Shown one piece after another: positions 49,333-61,133 of a stretch of 64,000 nt of DNA. The notes below the pieces were generated by a model. It worked only from the letters and a program-made list of their open reading frames with translations. It did not search any database and was not told the DNA's origin. The DNA comes from Mycolicibacterium helvum. Lineage in GTDB: Bacteria > Actinomycetota > Actinomycetes > Mycobacteriales > Mycobacteriaceae. How positions within the stretch are numbered: position 1 is the stretch's first letter; the number at the start of each line of letters is the position of its first letter. The DNA lies in contig NZ_AP022596.1 of NCBI RefSeq assembly GCF_010731895.1, forward strand, positions 5,828,001 through 5,892,000. The letters run 5' to 3'. Made by a program: the position numbers and the translations under genes.

Positions 49333-49722
49333 TCAGGCGGCTTCACCGGAAGGTGCGTTGACATCCTCCGGCAGTGCGGCCTTGGCGACCTCGACCAGCG
49401 CGGTGAACGCGGCCGGGTCACTGACGGCGATCTCGGCGAGGTTCTTGCGGTCGACCTCGACGCCGGCGGCCTTGAGCCCCTGGATCAGCCGGTTGTAGGT
49501 GATGTCGTTGGCGCGGGCTGCCGCGTTGATGCGGGAGATCCACAGCTTGCGGAACTCACCCTTGCGGGCACGGCGATCCCGGTAGGCATAGGTCAGCGAA
49601 TGCAGCTGCTGCTCTTTGGCTTTGCGGTAAAGCCGCGAGCGCTGGCCGCGGTAGCCCTTGGACGCCTTCAGTACTGTGCGCCGCTTCTTTTGGGCATTGA
49701 GTGCGCGCTTCACGCGTGCCAT
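49333..49722 (-). CDS. rplT: 50S ribosomal protein L20
   Basis: A 129-aa basic protein of the large subunit, with the L20 signature [17 protein letters not shown] and a C-terminal [20 protein letters not shown]. It binds 23S rRNA early in assembly. Third gene of the infC-rpmI-rplT operon, 48 bp after rpmI. Confidence 0.98.
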
Positions 49723-49770
49723 TGCGGTGTTCCTATTCTCGTTCGGTCAAAGGTTGAGGGGTTACGGCGC

Positions 49771-49965
49771 TTAGCCGTTCAGCATCGCGTTGACACGCCG
49801 GGTGTCGTTGGGCGCCACAGTGGTGCGGCCGTCGAGACGACGGGTCCGCTTGCTGGCCTTGTGCTCGAGCAGGTGGCGCTTATTCGCCTTCTGCCGCACG
49901 ATCTTCCCGGTGCCGGTCTTGCGGAACCGCTTGGAAGCGCCGCTGTGAGTCTTGGCCTTGGGCAT
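49771..49965 (-). CDS. rpmI: 50S ribosomal protein L35
   Basis: A 64-aa highly basic protein beginning [18 protein letters not shown], the L35 signature. It is 12 bp downstream of infC. Confidence 0.98.
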   Translation of the reverse strand: MPKAKTHSGASKRFRKTGTGKIVRQKANKRHLLEHKASKRTRRLDGRTTVAPNDTRRVNAMLNG

Positions 49966-49977
49966 TGGTCCTCAGTT

Positions 49978-50580
49978 CTACGTGGTCTCAGGGTTTTCGG
50001 TGGGCTGTGGCTCAGCCGGGCGCCCAGCGGGGACGTCGGCGTCGTGCGCCGCCTTGGCGCGAGTCTTCGCGCCGCGGTGCGGTGCCAGCACCATCGTCAT
50101 GTTGCGTCCGTCCTGCTTGGCGGACGTCTCAATGAAGCCGTAATCGGCCACATCGGCGCCCAGCCGCTGCAGGAGTCGGTACCCGAGTTCGGGCCGGGAC
50201 TGCTCGCGGCCGCGGAACATGATCGTGACCTTGACCTTCGACCCCGCCTCGAGGAAGCGGATGACGTGACCCTTTTTGGTCTGGTAGTCGTGGTCGTCGA
50301 TCTTGGGCCGAAGCTTCTGCTCTTTGACGACGGTCTGCTGCTGGTTCTTGCGAGACTCGCGCTCCTTCAGAGCCGTCTCGTACTTGTACTTCCCGTAGTC
50401 CATGATCTTGCAGACCGGTGGCCTGGCATTCGGGGCTACTTCGACAAGGTCGAGATCGGCATCCGCGGCGACGCGGAGGGCGTCTTCGATGCGCACGATG
50501 CCTACTTGCTCCCCACCCGGTCCGATCAATCGGACCTCAGGTACGCGGATGCGCTCGTTGACGCGGGTCTCAGTGCTGAT
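49978..50580 (-). CDS. infC: Translation initiation factor IF-3, with ATC start codon
   Basis: A 200-aa IF-3, with the N-domain ([20 protein letters not shown]), a lysine-rich linker and a C-domain ([16 protein letters not shown]) that binds the 30S platform. Homology begins at residue 2, directly after an ATC codon at 50580; no ATG/GTG/TTG fits, and the first in-frame usual start (50529) would delete the conserved N-terminus. A GGGAGG Shine-Dalgarno lies 4 nt upstream. Non-canonical starts are typical of infC, because IF-3 rejects them on its own mRNA and so limits its synthesis. Confidence 0.93.
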   Translation of the reverse strand: MSTETRVNERIRVPEVRLIGPGGEQVGIVRIEDALRVAADADLDLVEVAPNARPPVCKIMDYGKYKYETALKERESRKNQQQTVVKEQKLRPKIDDHDYQTKKGHVIRFLEAGSKVKVTIMFRGREQSRPELGYRLLQRLGADVADYGFIETSAKQDGRNMTMVLAPHRGAKTRAKAAHDADVPAGRPAEPQPTENPETT

Positions 50581-50684
50581 GGGGCCTCCCTGGTTCGATT
50601 TCCTCTGGGGACCACCGCGGTGTCACACGTCGGGAGCAGCTGGGAACCTTCACACCACCAGCATTCTGCTCAAACGAACAGAAA

Positions 50685-50704
50685 GGCCCTGCAAAAGCAG
50701 GGCC
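50685..50704 (-). terminator. Terminator-like hairpin in the infC leader (possible attenuator)
   Basis: A perfect 8-bp stem, GGCCCTGC / GCAGGGCC, with a TTTT loop is followed on the transcribed strand by TTTCTGTT. It lies about 105 nt upstream of the infC start codon. Strong GC stem plus T-rich tail is the form of an intrinsic terminator, so it could stop transcription before the ribosomal genes unless an alternative fold forms. Confidence 0.55.
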
Positions 50705-50749
50705 CAATGCCGACCGATCACGGCTGCCGCCGCCTGCGAAACCGCAGAA

Positions 50750-50770
50750 CAGATACCGTTGCGGTATCTG
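50750..50770 (-). other. Second leader hairpin upstream of infC
   Basis: CAGATACCG and CGGTATCTG form a perfect 9-bp stem with a 3-nt loop in the infC leader. It precedes the terminator-like hairpin by about 45 nt and may be the protein- or ribosome-binding part of a regulatory leader. Confidence 0.5.
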
Positions 50771-50868
50771 TGACCGGACCGCTTTACCTGCGGAAACTTC
50801 CGTGGCGAGCGGTGGGAGTGGGACTCCACTTGCTGTCCCTGGCGTACGCCGGGACGGTCGTGCATGCC

Positions 50869-50874
50869 AGTCTA
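50869..50874 (-). promoter_or_regulatory. Extended -10 promoter for the infC operon
   Basis: TAGACT on the minus strand is preceded by TGC, giving an extended -10 (TGNTAnnnT). The -35 region is poor (TTTTCG at 17 bp), as often with extended -10 promoters. It lies only 7 bp from the start codon of the divergent DUF1844 gene. Confidence 0.5.
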
Positions 50875-50880
50875 GCAGGC

Positions 50881-51216
50881 ATGACGGACCCCGAAAACAT
50901 CCGCGAACTGGCCGACATTCCCGCCGTCGAGGTGATCACCCGCGCCGCGGTGATGCTGATGAGCGCCGCCGCCGAGAAAATCGGGTTGTCCGACCCGGAT
51001 CCCGACGCCAGCGAACACCGCGACCTCGACGAGGCCCGCCGACTGATCACCGCGCTAGCCGGTCTGGTGACCGCCTCAGCCGAGTATCTCGGCCCGCACG
51101 CCGGCCCGGTTCGGGACGGACTGAAGAGTCTCCAGTTGGCATTCCGGGAAGCCAGTGCGGCGCCCGACGAACCCGGCACCGGACCGGGCGAAAAATACAC
51201 CGGTCCCGTCTGGTAG
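50881..51216 (+). CDS. DUF1844 family protein
   Basis: A 111-aa mostly helical protein: MTDPENIRELADIPAVEVITRAAVML... then EARRLITALAGLVTAS. These are marks of DUF1844, a family of unknown function often found divergent from infC in actinobacteria. ATG 50881 opens the conserved part; a frame continuing further upstream is on the infC leader and not coding. There is no Shine-Dalgarno and hardly any upstream space, so the mRNA may be leaderless. Confidence 0.82.
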   Translation: MTDPENIRELADIPAVEVITRAAVMLMSAAAEKIGLSDPDPDASEHRDLDEARRLITALAGLVTASAEYLGPHAGPVRDGLKSLQLAFREASAAPDEPGTGPGEKYTGPVW

Positions 51217-51223
51217 CGCGGCA

Positions 51224-51253
51224 CAGACAATTCGCACGCCGAGGGAATATCCT
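51224..51253 (+). promoter_or_regulatory. lysX promoter, probably giving a leaderless mRNA
   Basis: TATCCT (51248-51253) lies 8 nt before the lysX ATG, the spacing at which transcription starts at or within 1-2 nt of the start codon. A CAGACA about 18 bp upstream is a weak -35. No Shine-Dalgarno sequence precedes the ATG. Confidence 0.5.
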
Positions 51254-51261
51254 CGCGGCCT

Positions 51262-54200
51262 ATGACCGTCACCACTAGTCGGCCAACGTCACGCTTCCGT
51301 TGGGTGCCTGCCGCAGCCGGCTGGATCATCGGCGTCATCGCGACGCTCTCGCTGCTGTCGAGCGTGTCCACGATCGTTCGGCACCTCATCCGGATGCCCC
51401 GGGAATTCATCAACAGCTACCTGTTCAATTTCCCGGACACCAGCTTCGCCTGGGCATTCGTGCTGGTGCTGCTAGCCGCCGCGCTCGCGGCCCGCAAGCG
51501 CATCGCCTGGTGGATTCTGGTGTTCTACATGGTGGCCGCGTCGGTATGGAACATCACCGACCTGCTCAGTGGCGACGAGACGGCGGCCGTGGACGCCGGC
51601 GAGGTCATCGGCTTGGTCTTCCACATCGCCGCGGCCGGCGCCCTCGTCCTGGCCTACAAGGAATTCTGGGCCAGGGTCCGCCGCGGCGCTCTGGTCAAGG
51701 CGGCCCTGGCGTTGGTGGCCGGCCTGGCCGTGGGCACGCTGATCGGCTGGATGGTGCTCGAATTCTTCCCCGGCACCCTGGCCCGCGAAGACCGCTTCTG
51801 GTACGCGCTGAACCGCGTCAGTGCGTTCGCCGGGGCTGGCGCCGAATCCTTCACCGGTCATCCGCACACCTTCGTCAACGCCCTGCTCGGTCTGTTCGGC
51901 GCGCTGGCGCTGATGGTGGCCGCGGTCGTGCTGTTCCAATCCCAACGCGCCGAGAATGCGTTGACCGGCGAGGACGAATCCGCCATCCGCGGTCTGCTGC
52001 AGGTGTACGGCAAGAACGACTCGTTGGGCTATTTCGCCACCCGCCGCGATAAATCCGTGGTGTTCGCGGCCAACGGCCGAGCCGCGGTCACCTACCGCGT
52101 CGAGGTCGGCGTCTGCCTGGCCAGCGGTGACCCGATCGGCGATCCGCGTGCCTGGCAGCAGGCGATTACGGCATGGCTGTCGCTGTGCCAGGACTACGGC
52201 TGGGCCCCTGGCGTGATGGGCGCGAGTTCCACTGGCGCCCAGGCATACCGCGACGCGGGCCTGAATGCCCTGCAGCTGGGCGATGAGGCGATCCTCTACC
52301 CCGACCAGTTCCACTTGTCGGGCCCGGACATGCGCGCCGTCCGCCAGGCCGTCACCCGCGCACGTCGCGCCGGGCTGACGGTGCGGATGCGGCGGCACCG
52401 CGACTTCTCCGCCGACGAGATGGCCGCGGTGCTGGCCCGCGCGGACGCCTGGCGCGACACTGAGACCGAACGCGGCTTCTCGATGGCGCTGGGGCGCCTC
52501 GGTGACCACGCCGACGGGGACTGCCTGCTGGTCGAGGCCGTCGATGGCGGCGATACCGGCGGGCAGGAAGGCAGCGACCCGGGGTCGGGCGAAGTAGTCG
52601 CGATGCTCTCGCTGGTGCCGTGGGGCAACAACGGATTGTCACTGGACTTGATGCGCCGCTCGCCGAAGTCCCCCAACGGCACCATCGAGCTGATGGTCAC
52701 CGAACTGCTGCAGAACGCCGAAGATATTGGCGTCAGCCGGATCTCGCTGAACTTCGCAATGTTCCGCGCGGCCTTCGAACAAGGCGCCCAACTCGGCGCG
52801 GGCCCGGTCGCTCGACTGTGGCGGGCCATGCTGGTGTTCTTCTCGAAGTGGTGGCAGCTGGAGACCCTGTACCGGTCCAACATGAAGTACCAGCCGGTTT
52901 GGGTACCCCGGTATGCCTGCTACGAGGACGCGCGGCTGATCCCGCGGGTCGGTGTCGCCTCGGTGATCGCCGAAGGCTTCCTGGTGCTGCCGTTCTCCCG
53001 GCGCGGCAAGCAACACACCGGGCACTATTCGGCCGTCCCCGAAGACCTTGCCGCCACCGGGCGGCTGCACGCCGACGGCAGCGCGCCCGATCCGGACGAA
53101 TCCGCCGAGGAGAAGTCGGGACACACACAGCGACTTCCCGACCAGGTGCGCGTCCGGATGGCCAAGCTCAAAACGCTGCAGCGCAACGGTGTCGACGCCT
53201 ACCCGGTCGGCCAGCCCCCCACCCACACGATCGCGCAGGCACTCACCGCCGATGACACCGTCACCCTCAGCGTCGCCGGCCGGATCCTGCGGGCCCGCGA
53301 CTACGGCGGCGTGGTGTTCGCCCAACTGCGGGACTGGTCGGGCGACGTGCAACTGCTGTTGGACAAGGCCACGCTCGACGGCGCCACCGAGGACTTCGCC
53401 GCCGTCGACCTCGGCGACCTGGTCGAGGTCACCGGACACATGGGCTACAGCAAGAACGGCACCCGGTCGGTTCTTGTCGAGCAGTGGCGCATGCTCGGAA
53501 AGTGCCTGCGCCCCTTGCCCGACAAGTGGAGGGGCCTGCAGGACCCGGAGGCCAGGGTGCGGGCCCGTTACGTCGACCTCGCGATCAACACCGAAGCCCG
53601 CGATCTCATCCGCGCCCGCAGCAATGTCCTGCACTCGATCCGGGAAACCTTGTTCACCAAGGGTTTTCTCGAGGTCGAGACGCCGATCCTGCAGCAGATC
53701 CACGGCGGCGCCAACGCTCGGCCGTTCAAAACCCACATCAACGCCTACGACCTCGACCTCTATTTGCGCATCGCTCCCGAGCTCTACCTCAAGCGGTTGT
53801 GCGTCGGCGGTGTCGAGCGAGTCTTCGAGCTGGGCCGGGCATTTCGCAACGAGGGCGTCGACTTCAGCCACAATCCGGAATTCACCCTGCTCGAGGCCTA
53901 CCAGGCACACGCCGACTACCGGGTGTGGATCGACGGTTGCCGGGAGCTGATCCAGAACGCGGCGATCGCCGCCAACGGTTCCGCGGTCGTGATGCGGCCC
54001 CGCGATGGCGCCCCCGATCAGCTCGAGCCCGTTGACATCTCCGGAACCTGGACGGTCAAGACCGTGCACGACGCCGTCTCCGAAGCCCTCGGCGAGCAGA
54101 TCGACACCGAAACCGAACTGACCGAGCTGCGCCGGTTGTGCCACGGCGCGCACATTCCCTACCTCACCCACTGGGATGCCGGTGCCGTGGTGCTCGAGCT

Positions 54201-54588
54201 CTACGAGCGGCTGGTGGAGGACTGCACCGAGGCGCCGACGTTCTACACCGACTTCCCCACCTCGGTGTCGCCGCTGACCCGCCCGCACCGCAGCAAGCCC
54301 GGCGTCGCGGAGCGCTGGGATCTGGTCGCGTGGGGTGTCGAACTGGGCACCGCGTACAGCGAGCTGACCGATCCGGTCGAACAGCGGCGTCGGCTGCAGG
54401 AGCAGTCCCTGCTGGCCGCGGGCGGCGACCCCGAGGCGATGGAACTCGACGAGGATTTCCTGCAGGCGATGGAATACGCCATGCCACCGACCGGAGGTCT
54501 TGGAGTGGGCGTCGACCGGGTGGTCATGCTGATCACCGGACGCAGCATCCGGGAAACGCTGCCCTTCCCGCTGGCCAAACCGCGTTAG
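51262..54588 (+). CDS. lysX: Bifunctional lysyl-tRNA synthetase / lysylphosphatidylglycerol synthase LysX
   Basis: A 1,108-aa fusion. Residues ~15-230 form a membrane region with several transmembrane segments. Residues ~240-560 are the MprF-like transferase domain (DUF2156) that moves lysine from Lys-tRNA to phosphatidylglycerol (motif [15 protein letters not shown]). Residues ~635-760 are an OB-fold anticodon-binding domain. The class II LysRS core follows to the end, with motif 2 [20 protein letters not shown] and motif 3 [12 protein letters not shown]. Lysinylated lipid lowers surface charge and gives resistance to cationic peptides. Mycobacteria also have a separate housekeeping LysRS. 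The downstream membrane hydrolase gene is 54 bp away on the same strand. Confidence 0.95.
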   Translation: MTVTTSRPTSRFRWVPAAAGWIIGVIATLSLLSSVSTIVRHLIRMPREFINSYLFNFPDTSFAWAFVLVLLAAALAARKRIAWWILVFYMVAASVWNITDLLSGDETAAVDAGEVIGLVFHIAAAGALVLAYKEFWARVRRGALVKAALALVAGLAVGTLIGWMVLEFFPGTLAREDRFWYALNRVSAFAGAGAESFTGHPHTFVNALLGLFGALALMVAAVVLFQSQRAENALTGEDESAIRGLLQVYGKNDSLGYFATRRDKSVVFAANGRAAVTYRVEVGVCLASGDPIGDPRAWQQAITAWLSLCQDYGWAPGVMGASSTGAQAYRDAGLNALQLGDEAILYPDQFHLSGPDMRAVRQAVTRARRAGLTVRMRRHRDFSADEMAAVLARADAWRDTETERGFSMALGRLGDHADGDCLLVEAVDGGDTGGQEGSDPGSGEVVAMLSLVPWGNNGLSLDLMRRSPKSPNGTIELMVTELLQNAEDIGVSRISLNFAMFRAAFEQGAQLGAGPVARLWRAMLVFFSKWWQLETLYRSNMKYQPVWVPRYACYEDARLIPRVGVASVIAEGFLVLPFSRRGKQHTGHYSAVPEDLAATGRLHADGSAPDPDESAEEKSGHTQRLPDQVRVRMAKLKTLQRNGVDAYPVGQPPTHTIAQALTADDTVTLSVAGRILRARDYGGVVFAQLRDWSGDVQLLLDKATLDGATEDFAAVDLGDLVEVTGHMGYSKNGTRSVLVEQWRMLGKCLRPLPDKWRGLQDPEARVRARYVDLAINTEARDLIRARSNVLHSIRETLFTKGFLEVETPILQQIHGGANARPFKTHINAYDLDLYLRIAPELYLKRLCVGGVERVFELGRAFRNEGVDFSHNPEFTLLEAYQAHADYRVWIDGCRELIQNAAIAANGSAVVMRPRDGAPDQLEPVDISGTWTVKTVHDAVSEALGEQIDTETELTELRRLCHGAHIPYLTHWDAGAVVLELYERLVEDCTEAPTFYTDFPTSVSPLTRPHRSKPGVAERWDLVAWGVELGTAYSELTDPVEQRRRLQEQSLLAAGGDPEAMELDEDFLQAMEYAMPPTGGLGVGVDRVVMLITGRSIRETLPFPLAKPR

Positions 54589-54642
54589 CCCGCGCAGGCG
54601 GATTCACAGCGACCGCCAAGGAAACGTGGTCACTATGAAAGC

Positions 54643-56085
54643 GTGATACCGGCTAATCACCAACACATTTCGTTGATGCACGGATGGTTGCCGCTGACGG
54701 TGCAGATCGTGGCCGGGCTCGTTCTGTTGTTGGCTGTCGGCTGGCGGACGCGCCGCTGGCGGCTGTTGTGGCTGCCGCTGGCGGCCCTCGTCGGCATTGG
54801 CGCCGCGTGGTATGCCCAGTGGAGCATCTCCAATGACGGACTGGCCGGCGATCCGGCCCCGCACCAGCTGTGGGTGTGGATTGCCGTGACCACCCTGGCC
54901 GCCGTGGTGGCGGTCGTAGGCTGGCGCAGCGCGCGTTGGTGGCGGCGCGGAGTCTCGGTGCTCGCGATACCGCTGTGCGCGCTGGCGACTGCCCTGATGC
55001 TCAACCTGTGGGTGGGTTACTTCCCGACCGTGCAGACCGCCTGGAACCAGATGACCGCAGGCCCGTTGCCGGACCAGACCGACCGCGCCACCGTCACCCA
55101 GATGGTGGTCCAGCACGCCGTCCCTGCCCAGGGCACCGTGGTGCCGGTGACAATCCCGTCGGACTCATCGCATTTCGCGCATCGCCAGGAACTCGTCTAC
55201 CTGCCCCCCGCGTACTACGCCACCAATCCCCCACCCAAACTGCCCACGGTGATGATGATCGGTGGGGAATTCAATACGCCCGCCGACTGGCTGCGGGCCG
55301 GTAATGCCATCAAGACGATCGACGACTTCGCGGCCGCCCATCACGGCAACGCACCGGTCTTCGTATTCGTCGACTCTGGCGGATCGTTCAACAACGACAC
55401 CGAATGCGTCAACGGCCCGCGAGGGAACTCCGCCGACCATCTGACAAAAGATGTTGTGCCGTTCATGGTCTCGAACTTTGGTGTCAGCACCGACCGAACG
55501 AACTGGGGCGTCGTCGGCTGGTCCATGGGTGGCACCTGCGCGGTCGACCTGACCACCATGCATCCCGACATGTTCAGCACCTTCGAGGACATCGCGGGCG
55601 ACTACGCGCCGAATTCCGGCACCAAGACCCAGACGATTACGCGGCTGTTCGGCGGCAACGCCGCTGCCTACGCTGATTTCGATCCAGCCACCATCATGAC
55701 CAGACATGGTCTTTACCAAGGCCTTTCGGGGTGGTTCGCCATCTCGGGCAATCCATCGGCCCAGCGCACGCCGCCAACGGTGCTCGACGCCGGCGCCAGT
55801 GGCCTCGGTGGGCGCGATGCCGCCCCGAGTCCCGGCGACCCGACGGCTGCCGCGAACGCGTTGTGCGGGGTGGGCAGTGCCAACGGCATCGACTGCGCGG
55901 TGGTGGCCGAGCCGGGTAAGCACGACTGGCCGTTCGCGGCGCGCGCCTTCGCCAGCGCTCTGCCGTGGCTGGCCGGTCAGGTCCACACGCCGGGGGTCGC
56001 TTCGGTCGCCCTGCCGGGGCCGCCGGTGCGCCCGCCAGGCCCGGTTACGATCGCGGCCGCAGGAGGTCCGCCGGGGGTACGGTAA
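54643..56085 (+). CDS. Membrane-anchored alpha/beta hydrolase (esterase D-like, Rv1639c-like)
   Basis: A 480-aa protein with about four N-terminal transmembrane segments (to about residue 125) and an extracytoplasmic esterase domain related to the antigen 85/esterase D fold. The nucleophile elbow is GWSMGG, and a plausible catalytic His is in KHDWPF near the C-terminus. A Pro/Gly-rich tail ends the protein. It sits directly after lysX. In other Gram-positives, membrane esterases next to aminoacyl-lipid synthases remove the amino acid from the lipid, so a Lys-PG hydrolase role is plausible but unproven. Start GTG 54643 or ATG 54676. Confidence 0.82.
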   Translation: MIPANHQHISLMHGWLPLTVQIVAGLVLLLAVGWRTRRWRLLWLPLAALVGIGAAWYAQWSISNDGLAGDPAPHQLWVWIAVTTLAAVVAVVGWRSARWWRRGVSVLAIPLCALATALMLNLWVGYFPTVQTAWNQMTAGPLPDQTDRATVTQMVVQHAVPAQGTVVPVTIPSDSSHFAHRQELVYLPPAYYATNPPPKLPTVMMIGGEFNTPADWLRAGNAIKTIDDFAAAHHGNAPVFVFVDSGGSFNNDTECVNGPRGNSADHLTKDVVPFMVSNFGVSTDRTNWGVVGWSMGGTCAVDLTTMHPDMFSTFEDIAGDYAPNSGTKTQTITRLFGGNAAAYADFDPATIMTRHGLYQGLSGWFAISGNPSAQRTPPTVLDAGASGLGGRDAAPSPGDPTAAANALCGVGSANGIDCAVVAEPGKHDWPFAARAFASALPWLAGQVHTPGVASVALPGPPVRPPGPVTIAAAGGPPGVR

Positions 56086-56090
56086 TTCGT

Positions 56091-56336
56091 ATGCCCGACG
56101 AACCAGCCACCAAACCCGCACTGGATTCCGGCTACAGCGACTCCGGGGTGCCCACCTTCGAATCGGTGCAGGAGAAAATCGAAACGCGGTATGGAACCGC
56201 GCTCGGCTCAGCCGAATTGGCCGCCGAGACGCCTGAGGGCCGTACCGCCGAGGAGCAGTACGAGGCCAGGCAGAAGGCGGCCGCCGAGCGGCTGGACGAG
56301 ATCCGCGCGTCGATGCACAAGCCGAATCAGCCTTGA
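56091..56336 (+). CDS. Small conserved hydrophilic protein (Rv1638A-like)
   Basis: An 81-aa acidic protein with no membrane segment. The second half (TAEEQYEARQKAAAERLDEI) is strongly helical. It resembles the small Rv1638A-type protein upstream of uvrA in M. tuberculosis as I remember it. Function unknown. Its stop codon overlaps the TTG start of the SDR gene (TTGA). Confidence 0.72.
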   Translation: MPDEPATKPALDSGYSDSGVPTFESVQEKIETRYGTALGSAELAAETPEGRTAEEQYEARQKAAAERLDEIRASMHKPNQP

Positions 56337-57060
56337 GCGGGCCCATCGTCGCGATCACCGGCGCCAGCAGCGGTATCGGCGCCGCGACCGCGCGGCTGCT
56401 GGCCGGGCGCGGCGCGACCGTCGTCCTTGGCGCGCGCCGCGAGGATCGGCTACACGCACTGGCCGACGAGATTAGCGACGCGGGCGGCACAGCCCTGACG
56501 GTCGCCACCGACGTGACGCAGCGCGCCGACGTCGAGCGGCTCGTCGATACCGCCGTGCGGGCGTTCGGCCGACTCGATGTGTTCGTCGGCAATGCCGGCA
56601 TCAGCAAGATCGGGCCGACCACCGATCTCGACGTGGACGGCTGGTCGGCGATGATCGACGTCAACCTGCGGGGGGTGCTGCACGGCATCGCCGCGGCGCT
56701 GCCGGTCTTTCGCCGCCAGGGCCACGGCGATTTCGTCACTGTGGTGTCGACGGCCGGTATCAAGATCGTCCCGAACATGGGCATCTACGCAGCCACCAAG
56801 AACGCCGTGCGCACCCTATTGGAGGCGTTGCGTCAGGAATCCACCGACGGCGTCATCCGGACCACGTCCATCTCGCCGGGCTACGTCAACACCGAGCTGG
56901 ACTCGTCGATCGGAGATCCCGAGGCCCGCCGTCAGACTCGCGCGGCCATGGAGAGTTTCGGCATGCCCCCGGAAGCGGTCGCCCGAGCCATCGCGTTCGC
57001 GATTGAACAGCCCCGTGATGTCGAGATCGGTGACATCACCATTCGGCCGACCGTGCAGGG

Positions 57061-57064
<4 letters not shown>
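56333..57064 (+). CDS. Short-chain dehydrogenase/reductase
   Basis: A 243-aa classical SDR. It has the cofactor loop TGASSGIG (residues 10-17), the NAG motif VGNAGIS, and a catalytic Ser-Tyr-Lys set in VVSTAGIK and YAATKNAV. Arg residues after the second strand (ARRED) suggest NADPH. It starts with TTG inside the upstream stop codon (TTGA overlap), so translation is coupled. Its stop overlaps the uvrA stop on the other strand in a shared CTAG. Confidence 0.88.
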
Positions 57065-59967
<2,903 letters not shown>

Positions 59968-60048
59968 TAGCGCCCCTTCCTGCAGGTATATGGGCACGAA
60001 GAAGCCGCCGAGAGGGCATTCCATCTCGTACACGGCTCATTGATCCCC

Positions 60049-60071
60049 ATGCTATGTCGACCCACCGACAA
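60049..60071 (-). promoter_or_regulatory. PafBC-type DNA-damage promoter of uvrA
   Basis: On the minus strand TTGTCGGTG (60063-60071) is followed after exactly 8 bp by TAGCAT (60049-60054). This matches fully the published mycobacterial RecA-independent damage promoter motif TTGTCRGTG-N8-TAnnnT, which PafBC activates. It lies about 80 bp upstream of the uvrA GTG. No LexA box (TCGAAC...GTTCGA) was seen in the intergenic region. Confidence 0.8.
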
Positions 60072-60085
60072 GTAACGTGGCGGCC

Positions 60086-60763
60086 ATGACAGTCGTCGAC
60101 GACACCTACACCGGACACGTCGAACCGCAGGCCGCGGCCCGCCGGACGCTGCCCGGCGCCACCATCATCAAGATGTCGGTGGGCCCGATGGACAACAACA
60201 CCTACCTGGTGACCTGTTCCCGGACCGGCGAGAGCCTGTTGATCGACGCCGCCAACGATCCGAACCTGCTGGTCGACCTGGTGCGCGAGCATGGCCCGAA
60301 GCTGACGCTGATCGTGACCAGCCACCAGCACGCCGACCACTGGCAGGCGCTGGAGGCCCTCGCCGCGGCGACCGGGGTGCCGACCGCCGCCCACCAGCTC
60401 GACGCCGAACCGCTGTCGGTCAAGCCGGACCGCTTCCTGGCCGGCGGCGACACCATCACCGTCGGCGATCTGGTCTTCGACGTGATCCACCTGCGCGGCC
60501 ACACCCCCGGCTCGGTGGCGCTGGCGCTGCGGCCCAGCGGCGAGCGCACCGCCACCCACCTGTTCACCGGCGACTGCCTGTTCCCGGGCGGGGTCGGTAA
60601 GACGTGGGAGCCCGGGGCGTTCGAGCAACTCCTCGGCGACGTCGACAGCCGGTTGTTCGGCGCTTACGGGGACGACACCGTCGTCTACCCCGGCCACGGC
60701 GACGACACGAACCTCGGCGCCGAACGGCCACATCTTGACGAATGGCGTCAGCGCGGCTGGTGA
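60086..60763 (+). CDS. Metallo-beta-lactamase-fold hydrolase (Rv1637c-like)
   Basis: A 225-aa MBL-fold enzyme with the metal motif SHQHADHW (HxHxDH), the later metal ligands in RGHTPGS and TGDCLF, and the final YPGHGDDT. The sequence resembles glyoxalase II-type hydrolases. It is divergent from uvrA, and their upstream regions overlap, so the damage promoter may be shared spatially. ATG 60086 is preferred; a GTG three codons earlier (60077) is possible. Confidence 0.88.
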   Translation: MTVVDDTYTGHVEPQAAARRTLPGATIIKMSVGPMDNNTYLVTCSRTGESLLIDAANDPNLLVDLVREHGPKLTLIVTSHQHADHWQALEALAAATGVPTAAHQLDAEPLSVKPDRFLAGGDTITVGDLVFDVIHLRGHTPGSVALALRPSGERTATHLFTGDCLFPGGVGKTWEPGAFEQLLGDVDSRLFGAYGDDTVVYPGHGDDTNLGAERPHLDEWRQRGW

Positions 60764-60884
60764 CTGGACCGGTCCTCGCGGTTGTTGATATCTATGAGTC
60801 AGCAGGTCCGAGGGAGATGGGATGTCGCTTCGAGGGGGCAGGCTGATCGATGAGGCACCGCCGAGGCGCTGACTGTCGCCGACA

Positions 60885-61133
60885 TTGAGCGTCGGAATGC
60901 CGGTGATGCCCGAAAGTGTTGGCGGAGAATACAACCGTTACATGATCACCGGCAAACAGCTTCCCGACGGGTGGCAGATCGTCGAGGGGCCGGTACAACC
61001 TTGGTTCGGGCAGACACCCGCGCCTGGTGTTCCCCAATTTATGATTGTCGGCCCCGATGGAGCCAAGGTTCCAGTGCGGGACCTCCTTGAGGAAGGTGTG
61101 CTTGATCGTGCCGGGCCGCCCCTTGGACGCTAA
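60885..61133 (+). pseudogene. Remnant of a TNT-type (NAD-glycohydrolase) toxin domain, C-terminal part only
   Basis: An 82-residue frame whose text (YNRYMITGKQLPDGWQ..., VEGPVQPWFGQ, QFMIVGPDGAKVPVRDLLEEGVL) matches the C-terminal third of TNT toxin domains, as in M. tuberculosis CpnT. Everything upstream (the delivery domain and the first catalytic part) is missing. An in-frame TGA lies 15 nt before the only possible start, a TTG. It is therefore probably a broken toxin gene. A putative immunity gene overlaps its end. The family call is from pattern memory and not a search. Confidence 0.55.

Larger units (their letters stand above)
50581..50862 (-). other. infC leader RNA (about 280 nt) with two hairpins
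   Basis: From the predicted promoter to the infC start codon there is a long non-coding leader on the minus strand. It contains a 9-bp hairpin at 50750-50770 and a terminator-like hairpin at 50685-50704, spaced by about 45 nt. This layout resembles the regulatory leaders of infC-rpmI-rplT operons in other bacteria, where ribosomal protein L20 or attenuation controls read-through. I cannot assign it to a known RNA family by eye. The opposite strand from 50581 to 50880 carries no supported gene. Confidence 0.6.

Noticed and set aside
49324..51216. A 630-codon plus-strand frame over rplT, rpmI and infC
   Set aside because: Only the last 111 codons (from 50881) look like a protein (DUF1844); the rest is antisense to three certain genes.
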